From Euryarchaeota archaeon UBA495 (GTDB taxonomy: Archaea; Thermoplasmatota; Poseidoniia; Poseidoniales; Poseidoniaceae), in NCBI GenBank assembly GCA_002496845.1, contig DALQ01000055.1, positions 1 through 24,967 of the forward strand: 24,967 nucleotides of DNA. Direction: 5' to 3'. The notes under the pieces were generated by a model. It ran no database searches and had not been told where the DNA came from. It saw nothing but the letters and a program-made list of their open reading frames with translations. The translations under genes were made by a program, and so were the position numbers. Shown here piece by piece: positions 14,370-22,540 of the stretch (positions within the stretch are counted from its first letter, which is position 1; each line of letters starts with the position of its first letter).

Positions 14370-17300
14370 ATGTCTGAACCCTGCTCCAATCGTGGCCTCA
14401 CCTCCTTGCTCCTCGTGAGCCTCATGGTCTTGGCTCCGTTGACCGGTTTTGCCGCGGCTTCTCCGGCCGAGGAAACGGCCGAACCGTCGAGGGATGTTGC
14501 CTTGCCGGCTCACCTGATCGAGGTGGCCTCCCTTGACGCCTTCACCGAAGATTTGGCCCGTCCCTACTTGCTCATCGATGAGTCAGAGCCCGTGATGTCC
14601 GCGACCCCGTACCTGCGCCAGCAGTGGGTGGAAGCCGACCGTCCGGGCCTCGTCCAGGCCACCGGAACGTCGGGCCGTGCGTGCACCCAGCACGTTCAGG
14701 GTGACACCTTGAACGTCCCCACCTCTGGAGGCTCGATTTCCGTCACGGTCGCCAAGACCACCGGGAGCGTGGCCTTCCTCGTTCAAACCGGACGGACGCT
14801 GAGTTCGACGGTCCTGCAAAACTTGGCCAGCACGTGGGACCAAACCATCTACCCGACCTTGACCACCTACTACGGGAAGGACTACGGCGACGGGCGTGGT
14901 ATTGCGCCCCCTGACGTTGACAACAACTGCCAGGTGCAGGTCATCATCTACGACATCGACGGTCAATACAACATCGGCGGCTACTTCGCCCCAAGTTTTG
15001 CCTCACAAGGCGAGATGGTCTTCGTGGACTACGCGGACGTGACCCTGACGTGGGGCCGCTCCATCATCGCCCACGAACTGCAGCACTTGTTGCACAACGC
15101 CTTGGATCCGTACGAGAACCTGTACATCGACGAGGGCAACGCCGACGTCGCGATTTACCTCTGCTTTGGTGCGGACAGCACCTTGACGGGGCACGTGAAC
15201 GGCTGGACCCAGAGCAGCGACCTCTCCGTGCGCTGGTGGAACCAGCGCAACGCAGACTACGGGGCGGGCTTCATGCTGATGATGTACCTCGTGGACCACC
15301 TTGGCGGCGGTCCTGCCATGCGCCAATTGGTGCAAGACGGCGCCACCGGTGGAAGCGGCATCACCAACCTCGCAACGGCTCCAGCCAACGGGCAAGGAGG
15401 ATTGGTGGGTACCACCATGGACCAAATCTTCGCCAACTTTTCCATCGCGGCGACGTTGGACTCAGACCAAGGCATCTACGGTTACTCGAACCTCCAACTC
15501 AACCCCGCGTGTTCGGGCGGCTCCTTCTGTCGCGCTCAGCCCGCGGCCACCAACAGCGACTGGTCCACGCCGTACAGCACCACGGGTCACACCATGGAGG
15601 GGTGGGGCATTCGTTCGTTCAAACTCACTCCTGGTGCCTCATCGCCGGCACCCTTGACGCTCCGCGTGACCGGAGATCGAGCAGACTTCGACGGCGTTGT
15701 GGTGACTCAAGCGGCCTCCGATGGTCTGTTGAGCGTCAGCGACCTGACGTTCAGCAATTCACAAGCCACGGCGCTGGTCCCGGGATTCGGAAACCTGACC
15801 GATGAGGTCTGGGTGATCGTCTGGCTCGCAAGCAGCATCGGTGATTGCGACTACACGAGTTGTGGCCCAACCTATCCGACGGGGACCATCGACCTTGAAG
15901 CAGCCCGCATCACGGCTCCTGCGACCATCGACACGGGGAACGTCACCACCTCCGACCGAGACGGTGACGGGCTCGACGACACCGTTGAACTGGAGTTCGA
16001 CGTCCTTTCCAACGCCTTCTTCGAAGACCTCGACGTTGAGGTCGCGGTCCGAGACAGCACCGGAGCAATCGTGGATCGCCTCGGCGCTCGAGTGGAGGCC
16101 GGAGGTGGGCAACCTGTGACCACCTCGGTCTTCTTCACCCCGAACGCCGACGGGCAATACTCGTTTGAGTTCACCATGGAGGACTTGCTTGGGAACAAGG
16201 TGGACGAGACCACCAGCGCTCCCTTGACGGTGGCCAACATGCGCCCTGTGTCCAACGGTTCTGTGTCCACCAACCTGACCTTGAGTTGGAACGACGTGGC
16301 GTTTAGTGGCGACGGATTTGACGCATGGGGCTTGTCTTTGGTCAACAACACGCTGCCCTACCTCGACCCTCCCGTCGCCTACGCGTGGGACTTTGGTGAC
16401 AACCAAACAAGTGGATTGAAGTCACCCGTTCGAGGCTACCAAGAGATCGGCCTCTACAACGTGACCTTGCAGGTCAAAGACGTCGGTGGGCTTTGGTCAA
16501 ACGTCGATGTGCTGCCGATTGAAGTGATCGACAACACCGAACCGATCCCAATTATCACCATCAACAACCAGGTGGTCGGAGACGCCATCAGCGTGATGGT
16601 CGACCAGCGCATCCTGTTTTCCGCAGGACGCACGACGGACAACGTCCCCACGAGTTTCCTCAACTACACGTGGGAGTGGGGCGACGGTGCGGTTGACGAA
16701 GGCTTTGGCTTGTTCAGCGCCAACCACGTGTGGACCGACATCGACGGTCAAAACGAGACCTTCACGTTGCTGCTGAGCGTTTCCGACGGCATCAACGTCG
16801 GGACAAAAACCGTTGACGTCGTGGTCAACAACCGCCTTCCCGTTCAGATTGAAGCCGGGCCGATCATGACTGTGACGCAAACCCCCACCGTGATGCCGCT
16901 CGTCTTCGAAGACCAAGACGGGACCATCGAATCATGGAGCTGGTCCTTCCCAGGTGGCGTGTACCTTGGGCAAGGCCCGGTAGACCGTGACAGTGACTTC
17001 AATTCCGTGATCGCCACGAGCGCCGTGCCCGTGGTCGCATGGGAGCGAGCAGGGACCTACACCATCGACGTGACCGTCGTCGATGACGACGGAGGTACGT
17101 CCATCGCGACCTTGGAGGTCATCGTCGAAAACCAGCGACCAACGGCGACGTTCAGCGTTCGCGAGGCGTCTTCAAGCGAGACGTTGGACCTTCTGACCGG
17201 TGAAATTCAACCCGATGTGCCGTACGTGTTCAACGCAAGGGACAGCACCGATCCTGACGGCTTGGTGGGCGACCAGAACGATTTGACGTTCAACTGGACG

Positions 17301-18554
17301 TTCCCCGACGGTTCCAACTCCACGGAGGTCCAACCAAGGTTCACCTTCGCCACGCCAGGCACGCAAAGCGTGACCCTGGTCGTCACGGACGTGGACGGCG
17401 CGCAAAGCGCTCCAAGGACCGTGACCTTCGACGTGATCAACCCCGTGCCCTTGATCGAAGTCCGTATCGTTGAAGCTTGGCTGAACGGAAGCCTTGTCGA
17501 TGTCACGACCCCGTTCGCCGGGGATGCTGGTTCGGTGGTCCTCAAGCGCACCTTCGCCGACGACGGCTCCACCCACGCCTCACCCGGGACCTTGCTCTAC
17601 TTCGATTCCGACGGCACCCGCGACGGAGACGCCCGTTTCGAGGGTCGGCTTTTGCCCTTGGAGACCGGCTCTGAGGACTGGAACGGATTGGTCGAATACG
17701 TCTGGGATTTCGGCGACGGTTCTGCCCTTTCGAACACGCCTTCCCCATGGCACGCCTATGCCGAGCCGGGGAACTACACCATCACCCTCACCGTGCGCGA
17801 TGCTCACCTCACCGGCGACGTCACGCGTGCGCAATTCACCGTCGTGGTGGATGCTCCGCCTGAGGTGATCCTCATCGACGTTCCAGAGGAGTTCATCGCG
17901 GGAGTCAACGCGGTCATCGATGCTGAAGTGACCTTCGCTGAATTGGACGCGGACGGTTCGCTGTGTAGAGACGAGGATGTCAACGACGGGTCCATGGAAG
18001 ACTGTGATACCCTCCTTGAGCAAGAGATCACGGTCCTCTGGGAACTCGACCTTGAAGCGGATGCGGACGGCGATGGCGTGTTGGACAACGATTGGGTCGG
18101 TCCCGTTCGCGAAGACACCTACCGTGTGGCTGCGCTCTACGAGGAGGCCGGTCGGCGAAGCATTCGCCTCGAAGCCTGCGACGCGCTGAAGCAGTGCGCA
18201 GTGATGGACATTGAAATTGACGTCTCTCCAGAAAGCGTGCTTCCACCGTCCCTCTCAGAATTCTCGCGCGAGGATTGGAGCGCATGGATGCGCGGCATTG
18301 GAGCCGATGCTGCGCTCTTCCTCGGGCTGGTCATCGCTGCGCTTGTGTTGGGTTACCTGGTGATGCGGGCGCCGACCGAAGACGAAGAAGCGGCGACCAA
18401 GGACGCCGAAGCCTACACGGATGTGGAGCGCATCGAAGTTGACGGCATGCTCGGCATCGACGATCACCGGGCGCCACCTGCGCCTCGCATCCTCAGAAAG
18501 GAAGAGCGGCGTGATGACGCGAGCGGATACATCCGCCCCCTCCGCCGCCGCTGA
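14370..18554 (+). CDS. Giant secreted metallopeptidase with PKD repeats and a membrane anchor
   Basis: A 1394-residue surface protein. A signal peptide covers about residues 1-31. The peptidase domain (about 90-330) has HELQH at 235-239 and DEGNAD with Glu255 sixteen residues later, a gluzincin-type HExxH...E zinc site most like family M30; no closer family assignment is certain. Next come a beta-rich segment and an acidic calcium-type motif DRDGDGLDD (about 530-538). Five PKD-like domains span about 623-1163, with YAWDFGDNQTSG, YTWEWGDG and YVWDFGDGS marking the clearest copies, followed by a sixth degenerate one with EADADGDGVLDND. A membrane helix lies at about 1311-1332 with a 62-residue charged cytoplasmic tail. 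It has many N-x-S/T sites. It probably digests proteins at the cell surface. It heads a likely operon with the next gene. Confidence 0.9.
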   Translation: MSEPCSNRGLTSLLLVSLMVLAPLTGFAAASPAEETAEPSRDVALPAHLIEVASLDAFTEDLARPYLLIDESEPVMSATPYLRQQWVEADRPGLVQATGTSGRACTQHVQGDTLNVPTSGGSISVTVAKTTGSVAFLVQTGRTLSSTVLQNLASTWDQTIYPTLTTYYGKDYGDGRGIAPPDVDNNCQVQVIIYDIDGQYNIGGYFAPSFASQGEMVFVDYADVTLTWGRSIIAHELQHLLHNALDPYENLYIDEGNADVAIYLCFGADSTLTGHVNGWTQSSDLSVRWWNQRNADYGAGFMLMMYLVDHLGGGPAMRQLVQDGATGGSGITNLATAPANGQGGLVGTTMDQIFANFSIAATLDSDQGIYGYSNLQLNPACSGGSFCRAQPAATNSDWSTPYSTTGHTMEGWGIRSFKLTPGASSPAPLTLRVTGDRADFDGVVVTQAASDGLLSVSDLTFSNSQATALVPGFGNLTDEVWVIVWLASSIGDCDYTSCGPTYPTGTIDLEAARITAPATIDTGNVTTSDRDGDGLDDTVELEFDVLSNAFFEDLDVEVAVRDSTGAIVDRLGARVEAGGGQPVTTSVFFTPNADGQYSFEFTMEDLLGNKVDETTSAPLTVANMRPVSNGSVSTNLTLSWNDVAFSGDGFDAWGLSLVNNTLPYLDPPVAYAWDFGDNQTSGLKSPVRGYQEIGLYNVTLQVKDVGGLWSNVDVLPIEVIDNTEPIPIITINNQVVGDAISVMVDQRILFSAGRTTDNVPTSFLNYTWEWGDGAVDEGFGLFSANHVWTDIDGQNETFTLLLSVSDGINVGTKTVDVVVNNRLPVQIEAGPIMTVTQTPTVMPLVFEDQDGTIESWSWSFPGGVYLGQGPVDRDSDFNSVIATSAVPVVAWERAGTYTIDVTVVDDDGGTSIATLEVIVENQRPTATFSVREASSSETLDLLTGEIQPDVPYVFNARDSTDPDGLVGDQNDLTFNWTFPDGSNSTEVQPRFTFATPGTQSVTLVVTDVDGAQSAPRTVTFDVINPVPLIEVRIVEAWLNGSLVDVTTPFAGDAGSVVLKRTFADDGSTHASPGTLLYFDSDGTRDGDARFEGRLLPLETGSEDWNGLVEYVWDFGDGSALSNTPSPWHAYAEPGNYTITLTVRDAHLTGDVTRAQFTVVVDAPPEVILIDVPEEFIAGVNAVIDAEVTFAELDADGSLCRDEDVNDGSMEDCDTLLEQEITVLWELDLEADADGDGVLDNDWVGPVREDTYRVAALYEEAGRRSIRLEACDALKQCAVMDIEIDVSPESVLPPSLSEFSREDWSAWMRGIGADAALFLGLVIAALVLGYLVMRAPTEDEEAATKDAEAYTDVERIEVDGMLGIDDHRAPPAPRILRKEERRDDASGYIRPLRRR

Positions 18555-18592
18555 ACGGTCAGGTTCAATGGCCCGCAGCACGAGGAGAGACC

Positions 18593-19564
18593 ATGCAAGA
18601 ACAATCGAGGCGCTCGATGAGGGCCGCGATTGGCGTGTGGTTGTTCCTTGCCCCATGCCTCGTTGCGTTCTCTGCGGCGCCGGTTGCGGCCGCTCCTGCC
18701 AGCGAGGCATGCGGCAGCGACCTCGTGGAGCCTGATTGGAACCGCACCGTGGATCGGGCCGCATTGGTGCCTTGGAACGTCTACAACTACTACGAAGATT
18801 GGTACATGGAAGAAGACCAACGCGGCCAACAATACGCGGAAACCGGTGAGACAGAGCGCAACGACACGCTGCACCCCGAAGAGGACTGGATGGTGAACTG
18901 GCGCTACCCACAACCGCTCGCGCCTCTGCGCTCGTCCATGTACGCGACGATGGCGGTTGGAAACGACAGCGCCGGAGCGTATCGCTTCAACATCTCAGCA
19001 GAACATCGAATGACGTTCTGTGTCACGCTCTATGGCGATCTTGACGACGATGGAAATCGCCTTCCGGTCGAGGCGGACGTGTACCTTTTGACGACGTCAC
19101 AATACCAGCGTTACGAGCAGTCGTACAACGATGCCCACAGCCCTTACGGGTGGTGGGACGACATCGAAATGCTGCTCGAAGACCGGGCTCCCGAACTCCG
19201 ACGCTACGATCCGATGGGGTGGACCACGTACCGTGACGTCCACGCCTACGAAGCCGTCGAGGAGGTGTCCTTCAGCCTGAGCCTGGACAAGGCGGAAGTC
19301 AGCAGGTCGCTGTTCAACGGGGAGGTTTGGGAGGACTTCTACCTCGTCGTTGACACCTGGGACAACGGGCACGGAAGGGATGCCGTGTCTCCAGAATCCG
19401 CCGTGTACGCTGACGTGGCGGCGGTGGCCACCCCCCGTTCCTTCGTCATGCCCCCAGCGAGCGTTGCCTTGGTGCTCATTGTGCTGCTCGGTGGGATGGT
19501 AGCCGTGCCGGCCATCATCCAACATCGCTACGCGATGGCAGGTCTCGACGTCGTCGAGCCGTGA
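18593..19564 (+). CDS. Secreted, C-terminally anchored surface protein of unknown function
   Basis: A 323-residue protein with a signal peptide (about 1-34, ending in an APASEA-like site) and a single C-terminal membrane helix (about 287-306) with a short tail. The region between is rich in tryptophan, tyrosine and acidic residues. It contains a DLDDDGN motif typical of calcium-binding loops and an aromatic cluster around WNVYNYYEDWYMEED. Two cysteines (in EACGSD and TFCVTLYG) could form a disulfide. The FNISAEHRMTFCVTLYGDLDDDGN stretch is like a beta-sandwich domain, but I cannot name a family. The ATG at 18593 has GAGGAG five bases before it. It follows the PKD peptidase by 38 bases on the same strand, so the two are probably co-expressed. 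Its stop abuts the aroD stop. Confidence 0.78.
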   Translation: MQEQSRRSMRAAIGVWLFLAPCLVAFSAAPVAAAPASEACGSDLVEPDWNRTVDRAALVPWNVYNYYEDWYMEEDQRGQQYAETGETERNDTLHPEEDWMVNWRYPQPLAPLRSSMYATMAVGNDSAGAYRFNISAEHRMTFCVTLYGDLDDDGNRLPVEADVYLLTTSQYQRYEQSYNDAHSPYGWWDDIEMLLEDRAPELRRYDPMGWTTYRDVHAYEAVEEVSFSLSLDKAEVSRSLFNGEVWEDFYLVVDTWDNGHGRDAVSPESAVYADVAAVATPRSFVMPPASVALVLIVLLGGMVAVPAIIQHRYAMAGLDVVEP

Positions 19565-20359
19565 TCAGTATTCGAGCAACTGCCACGCGTCGCGGACGTC
19601 TCGCACGTTGATCCTGCCTTCGTCCTTGAGGGCGTATTCCGTACGCATGGTGGCGTAGACCAGGCTCTGGCCCATGACTGGAGCGTGCAAGCGCGTCCAG
19701 TCTCCGCCGGGGCCAAGTCCCATGATGCTGAACTTGACGTCGCCGTCCTTGAGGTCCATGGACGCCTGAACAAGCTGCAGGGCGTCGGAAGGATTGGAAA
19801 TCATGGAGCAGAACTTGACCAGGTCGCCGTGCTCTGAGGAATCCTTGATCCACGTGGTGATGTCCTCGGCCCCTGGCGTCATGGCGTCATGGCGGCTGAC
19901 CACGATGCTGATGCCGGCCTCGCGGGCCTTGGTCACGAGTCCTTCACGGGTGCTTGCCTCGATGCCATCTTCCAAGTCAATCCACTGGATGCCACGGCTG
20001 GCGGCAGCATCGAGGATGGCGAGGCGCTGCTCTTCGGTGCCGGGGAAAAATCCGCCAGCATCAGGGGCGCGAATGGTGAACATGGTCTCGGCTTGAATGC
20101 CCTCGACCAGTCGGTCAAGTGCGGCTTCGATCTCAACGTGTTCGAGGTCGTTCACGGCCCAGGTGTTTTCGAGGGACATGACCTCGCGCGTCCGGCCGTT
20201 CTCGTCTTCGACGATCTCGGGCTCAGGCTTGTCCAGCCAGAGGCGGTCGAAGCGGATTTCCACCATGTCTGCACCAGAAAGGTTGGCGCGGGCGGCTTCA
20301 TCGACCATTTCGTCAACGGTCGTGCTTTCCAATGAGACGCACACCCTCAGTTCGGCCAT
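19565..20359 (-). CDS. aroD: 3-dehydroquinate dehydratase, type I
   Basis: A 264-residue class I enzyme that dehydrates 3-dehydroquinate to 3-dehydroshikimate, step three of the shikimate pathway to aromatic amino acids. Visible active-site parts are VEIRFDRL (Glu34, Arg36), TIRAPDAGG, the catalytic histidine His157 in VVSRHD, and the Schiff-base lysine Lys182 in LVKFCSM. It also has GLGPGGDWTRL, the usual MG-G-SR region, somewhat altered. It is some 30-40 residues longer than most archaeal AroD, owing to an acidic insertion near 41-72. The ATG at 20359 has a TATA-like element at leaderless distance. No other shikimate gene is adjacent. Its stop codon meets that of the upstream surface-protein gene exactly. 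Confidence 0.92.
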   Translation of the reverse strand: MAELRVCVSLESTTVDEMVDEAARANLSGADMVEIRFDRLWLDKPEPEIVEDENGRTREVMSLENTWAVNDLEHVEIEAALDRLVEGIQAETMFTIRAPDAGGFFPGTEEQRLAILDAAASRGIQWIDLEDGIEASTREGLVTKAREAGISIVVSRHDAMTPGAEDITTWIKDSSEHGDLVKFCSMISNPSDALQLVQASMDLKDGDVKFSIMGLGPGGDWTRLHAPVMGQSLVYATMRTEYALKDEGRINVRDVRDAWQLLEY

Positions 20360-20381
20360 AGCGCGTGGACCTGCGCTCTCC

Positions 20382-20387
20382 CTTTAA
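20382..20387 (-). promoter_or_regulatory. TATA-like element of aroD
   Basis: On the minus strand the core reads TTAAAG within CGTTAAAGGG, about 26 bases before the aroD ATG. The distance predicts a leaderless transcript, and no ribosome-binding sequence is visible before the ATG. Confidence 0.5.
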
Positions 20388-20574
20388 CGCTCACGCACCG
20401 TTGAAGATGGTGCTCAGGGGTCAGAAATCAGCGGACGTCGGGGCATTTTGAGGGCCCATTTTCCGATTGACTTATGTGCTGTCGTCATAGGTTCAAGACG
20501 GTAGAAGACCCACGCAGATTCCGCGGCCTTTGAGGCGGCTGAAATCGGGACACGTAACGCACGTTGAGGGCTTC

Positions 20575-20580
20575 GGAGGG
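20575..20580 (+). promoter_or_regulatory. gyrB ribosome-binding site, decides the start
   Basis: GGAGGG ends seven bases before the ATG at 20588. This favours that ATG over an in-frame TTG at 20564, which would place this ribosome-binding sequence inside the coding region. Confidence 0.75.
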
Positions 20581-20587
20581 ATGGAAC

Positions 20588-22540
20588 ATGAGCGATGATT
20601 ATGGAGCCGACAGCATCCAGGTTTTGGAAGGACTCGAAGCCGTTCGAATGCGACCCGGGATGTACCTTGGAGACCCCCACGACGGCACAGCGCTCCACCA
20701 CTGCGTGTGGGAAGTCGTCGACAACGCCGTCGACGAGCATTTGGCCAACCGAAACGATCGCATCGACGTCATCATGCATGCAGACGGCAGCGTCTCCGTG
20801 AAGGACTACGGCCGAGGCATCCCCGTTGGCGAGCACTCTGAGTTTGGCATCTCCGCGGCCGAGGTCATCATGACCAAGCTCCACGCAGGTGGTAAATTCG
20901 ACAACGCAGCGTACAAGGTCTCTGGTGGCCTTCACGGCGTCGGTGTATCGGCCGTCAACGCGGTCTCAGCATGGTTGGAGATGACCATTGAACGCGACGG
21001 GTCTGTTCACCAACAGCGCTACGAGCGCGGTGAGCCCGCGACCACCCTCGATGTGATCGGAGAAACGGAGACGACGGGCACGACGATTCGATTCCGCCCC
21101 GACCTCACCATTTTCAGCGACATCGTGGAATTCGATTTCGACATCCTCGATACCCGATTCCGGGAAACGGCCTTCCTGAATGCCGGCCTTCACATCCAAT
21201 TGATCGATGAACGCGGCGAAGAACCGCACGTCGTCGACCACCACTACGAAGGCGGCATCAAGCAATTCGTCCAACGCCTCAACGACCGCAGGCAAGTTCT
21301 GCACGAGGACGTCATCCACATCGCAGGATCCCGTGAAATCGAGCTCGGCGAGGTGAGCATTGATTTGGCCATGCAGTGGTCTGACGCCTTCAGCGAACAG
21401 ATCCAGTGCTACACCAACATCATTCGAAACCGCGATGGCGGAACGCACCTCACCGGGTTGCGTGGCGCGTTGACAAAGTCCGTCAACACCTACGCCAAGT
21501 CGCGCAACCTGCTCAAGAACCTCACCGGCTTGTCTGGAGAGGACGTCCGCGAAGGGTTGTCGGCCATCGTTTCTGTCAAGCACCCCGACCCCTCCTTCTC
21601 CTCTCAAACCAAGGACAAACTCGTGAGCAGCGAAGTGACCAGCATCGTGGAGACGGTCGTGTACGAGCAACTTGGCGAATTTTTCGAAGAAAACCCCTCC
21701 ATTGCCCGTGGTATCGTGGAAAAAGCCGTCTTGGCCTCCCGTGCCCGCGAGGCGGCCAAGAAAGCACGCGACATGACCCGCCGTAAGGGCGTGCTCGAGG
21801 GCGGAGGATTGCCCGGGAAGCTGGCCGACTGCCAGTCCAGGGATCCGACGGAATGCGAAGTTTACCTCGTGGAAGGCGATTCTGCAGGCGGCTCCGCAAA
21901 AACCGGTCGCGACCGGCGCATCCAGGCCATCCTCCCCCTTCGAGGAAAGATTCTGAACGTCGAGCGACAACAACGTAACCTCGCCAAGGTCTTCCAGAAC
22001 AATGAGATTCAGACGATGGTTCGCGCGCTTGGCGCTGGTGTTGGCAACGACCCCGAAGACGAGGGCTCGTTCAATCCTGAGAAACTCCGGTACCACCGCA
22101 TCATCATCATGACGGACGCCGACGTGGACGGCGCGCACATCCGTACGTTGCTGTTGACCTTCCTGTGGCGCTTCATGAAGCGCGCCATCACCGAAGGCCA
22201 CGTCTACATCGCGCAACCGCCCTTGTACCAAGTGTCGAAGGGCCGCATGACCCGGTACGCCTTCAGCGAAGAAGAGCGGGATCTTTTCATCGACGAGCTG
22301 CGAGGTGGCTCCGAAACCGCAAAAATCGGCGTGCAGCGCTACAAGGGTCTCGGTGAGATGAACCCCGACCAATTGTGGGAGACCACCATGGACCCAGAGC
22401 AGCGCACCATGCTGAAGGTCACGGTTGGGGATGCTGAAGCCGCAGATCGTTTGTTTGAGATCCTGATGGGGGAGGACGTCGTTGACCGTCGTGCCTTCAT
22501 CGAGACCCACGCGAAGGAGGTGACCAACCTTGACATCTGA
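20588..22540 (+). CDS. gyrB: DNA gyrase subunit B
   Basis: A 650-residue ATPase subunit of DNA gyrase, which introduces negative supercoils with GyrA. The GHKL ATPase part shows EVVDNAVDE, DYGRGIPV and GGLHGVGVSAVNA. The TOPRIM domain shows EGDSAGG with Glu429 and the metal-binding DADVDG at 510-515. The C-terminus has QRYKGLGEMNPDQLWETTMDP, standard for the family. The length is that of compact bacterial and archaeal GyrB without the large E. coli insertion. It starts at ATG 20588, with GGAGGG upstream. The gene overlaps gyrA by 11 bases. Gyrase in euryarchaea is regarded as an ancient acquisition from bacteria. ParE is the main alternative, but the linked gyrA carries a GyrA-box, favouring gyrase. 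Confidence 0.96.
   Translation: MSDDYGADSIQVLEGLEAVRMRPGMYLGDPHDGTALHHCVWEVVDNAVDEHLANRNDRIDVIMHADGSVSVKDYGRGIPVGEHSEFGISAAEVIMTKLHAGGKFDNAAYKVSGGLHGVGVSAVNAVSAWLEMTIERDGSVHQQRYERGEPATTLDVIGETETTGTTIRFRPDLTIFSDIVEFDFDILDTRFRETAFLNAGLHIQLIDERGEEPHVVDHHYEGGIKQFVQRLNDRRQVLHEDVIHIAGSREIELGEVSIDLAMQWSDAFSEQIQCYTNIIRNRDGGTHLTGLRGALTKSVNTYAKSRNLLKNLTGLSGEDVREGLSAIVSVKHPDPSFSSQTKDKLVSSEVTSIVETVVYEQLGEFFEENPSIARGIVEKAVLASRAREAAKKARDMTRRKGVLEGGGLPGKLADCQSRDPTECEVYLVEGDSAGGSAKTGRDRRIQAILPLRGKILNVERQQRNLAKVFQNNEIQTMVRALGAGVGNDPEDEGSFNPEKLRYHRIIIMTDADVDGAHIRTLLLTFLWRFMKRAITEGHVYIAQPPLYQVSKGRMTRYAFSEEERDLFIDELRGGSETAKIGVQRYKGLGEMNPDQLWETTMDPEQRTMLKVTVGDAEAADRLFEILMGEDVVDRRAFIETHAKEVTNLDI
22514..22523 (+). 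promoter_or_regulatory. Strong ribosome-binding site of gyrA inside the gyrB 3' end
   Basis: AAGGAGGTGA is a perfect match to the anti-Shine-Dalgarno sequence and ends six bases before the TTG at 22530. It decides that rare TTG as the gyrA start over the later ATG at 22569, which has no such signal. It lies within coding sequence of gyrB. Confidence 0.75.

Larger units (their letters stand above)
20360..20587. other. Longest gap in the window: aroD-gyrB divergent intergenic region
   Basis: These 228 bases contain no convincing gene, tRNA or strong hairpin. The aroD promoter occupies the left end and the gyrB ribosome-binding site the right end. For gyrB, a weak TATA-like CTTATG at 20471-20476 would give a leader of about 90 bases. 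A near direct repeat, CATTTTGAGGG and CATTTTCCG, lies at about 20450-20466. The extra length compared with other gaps here leaves room for regulation of gyrase. Confidence 0.4.

Noticed and set aside
20360..20587. tRNA or small RNA gene in the long gap
   Set aside because: No cloverleaf, T-loop GTTCRANNC box with matching stem, or strong hairpin could be made out by eye.
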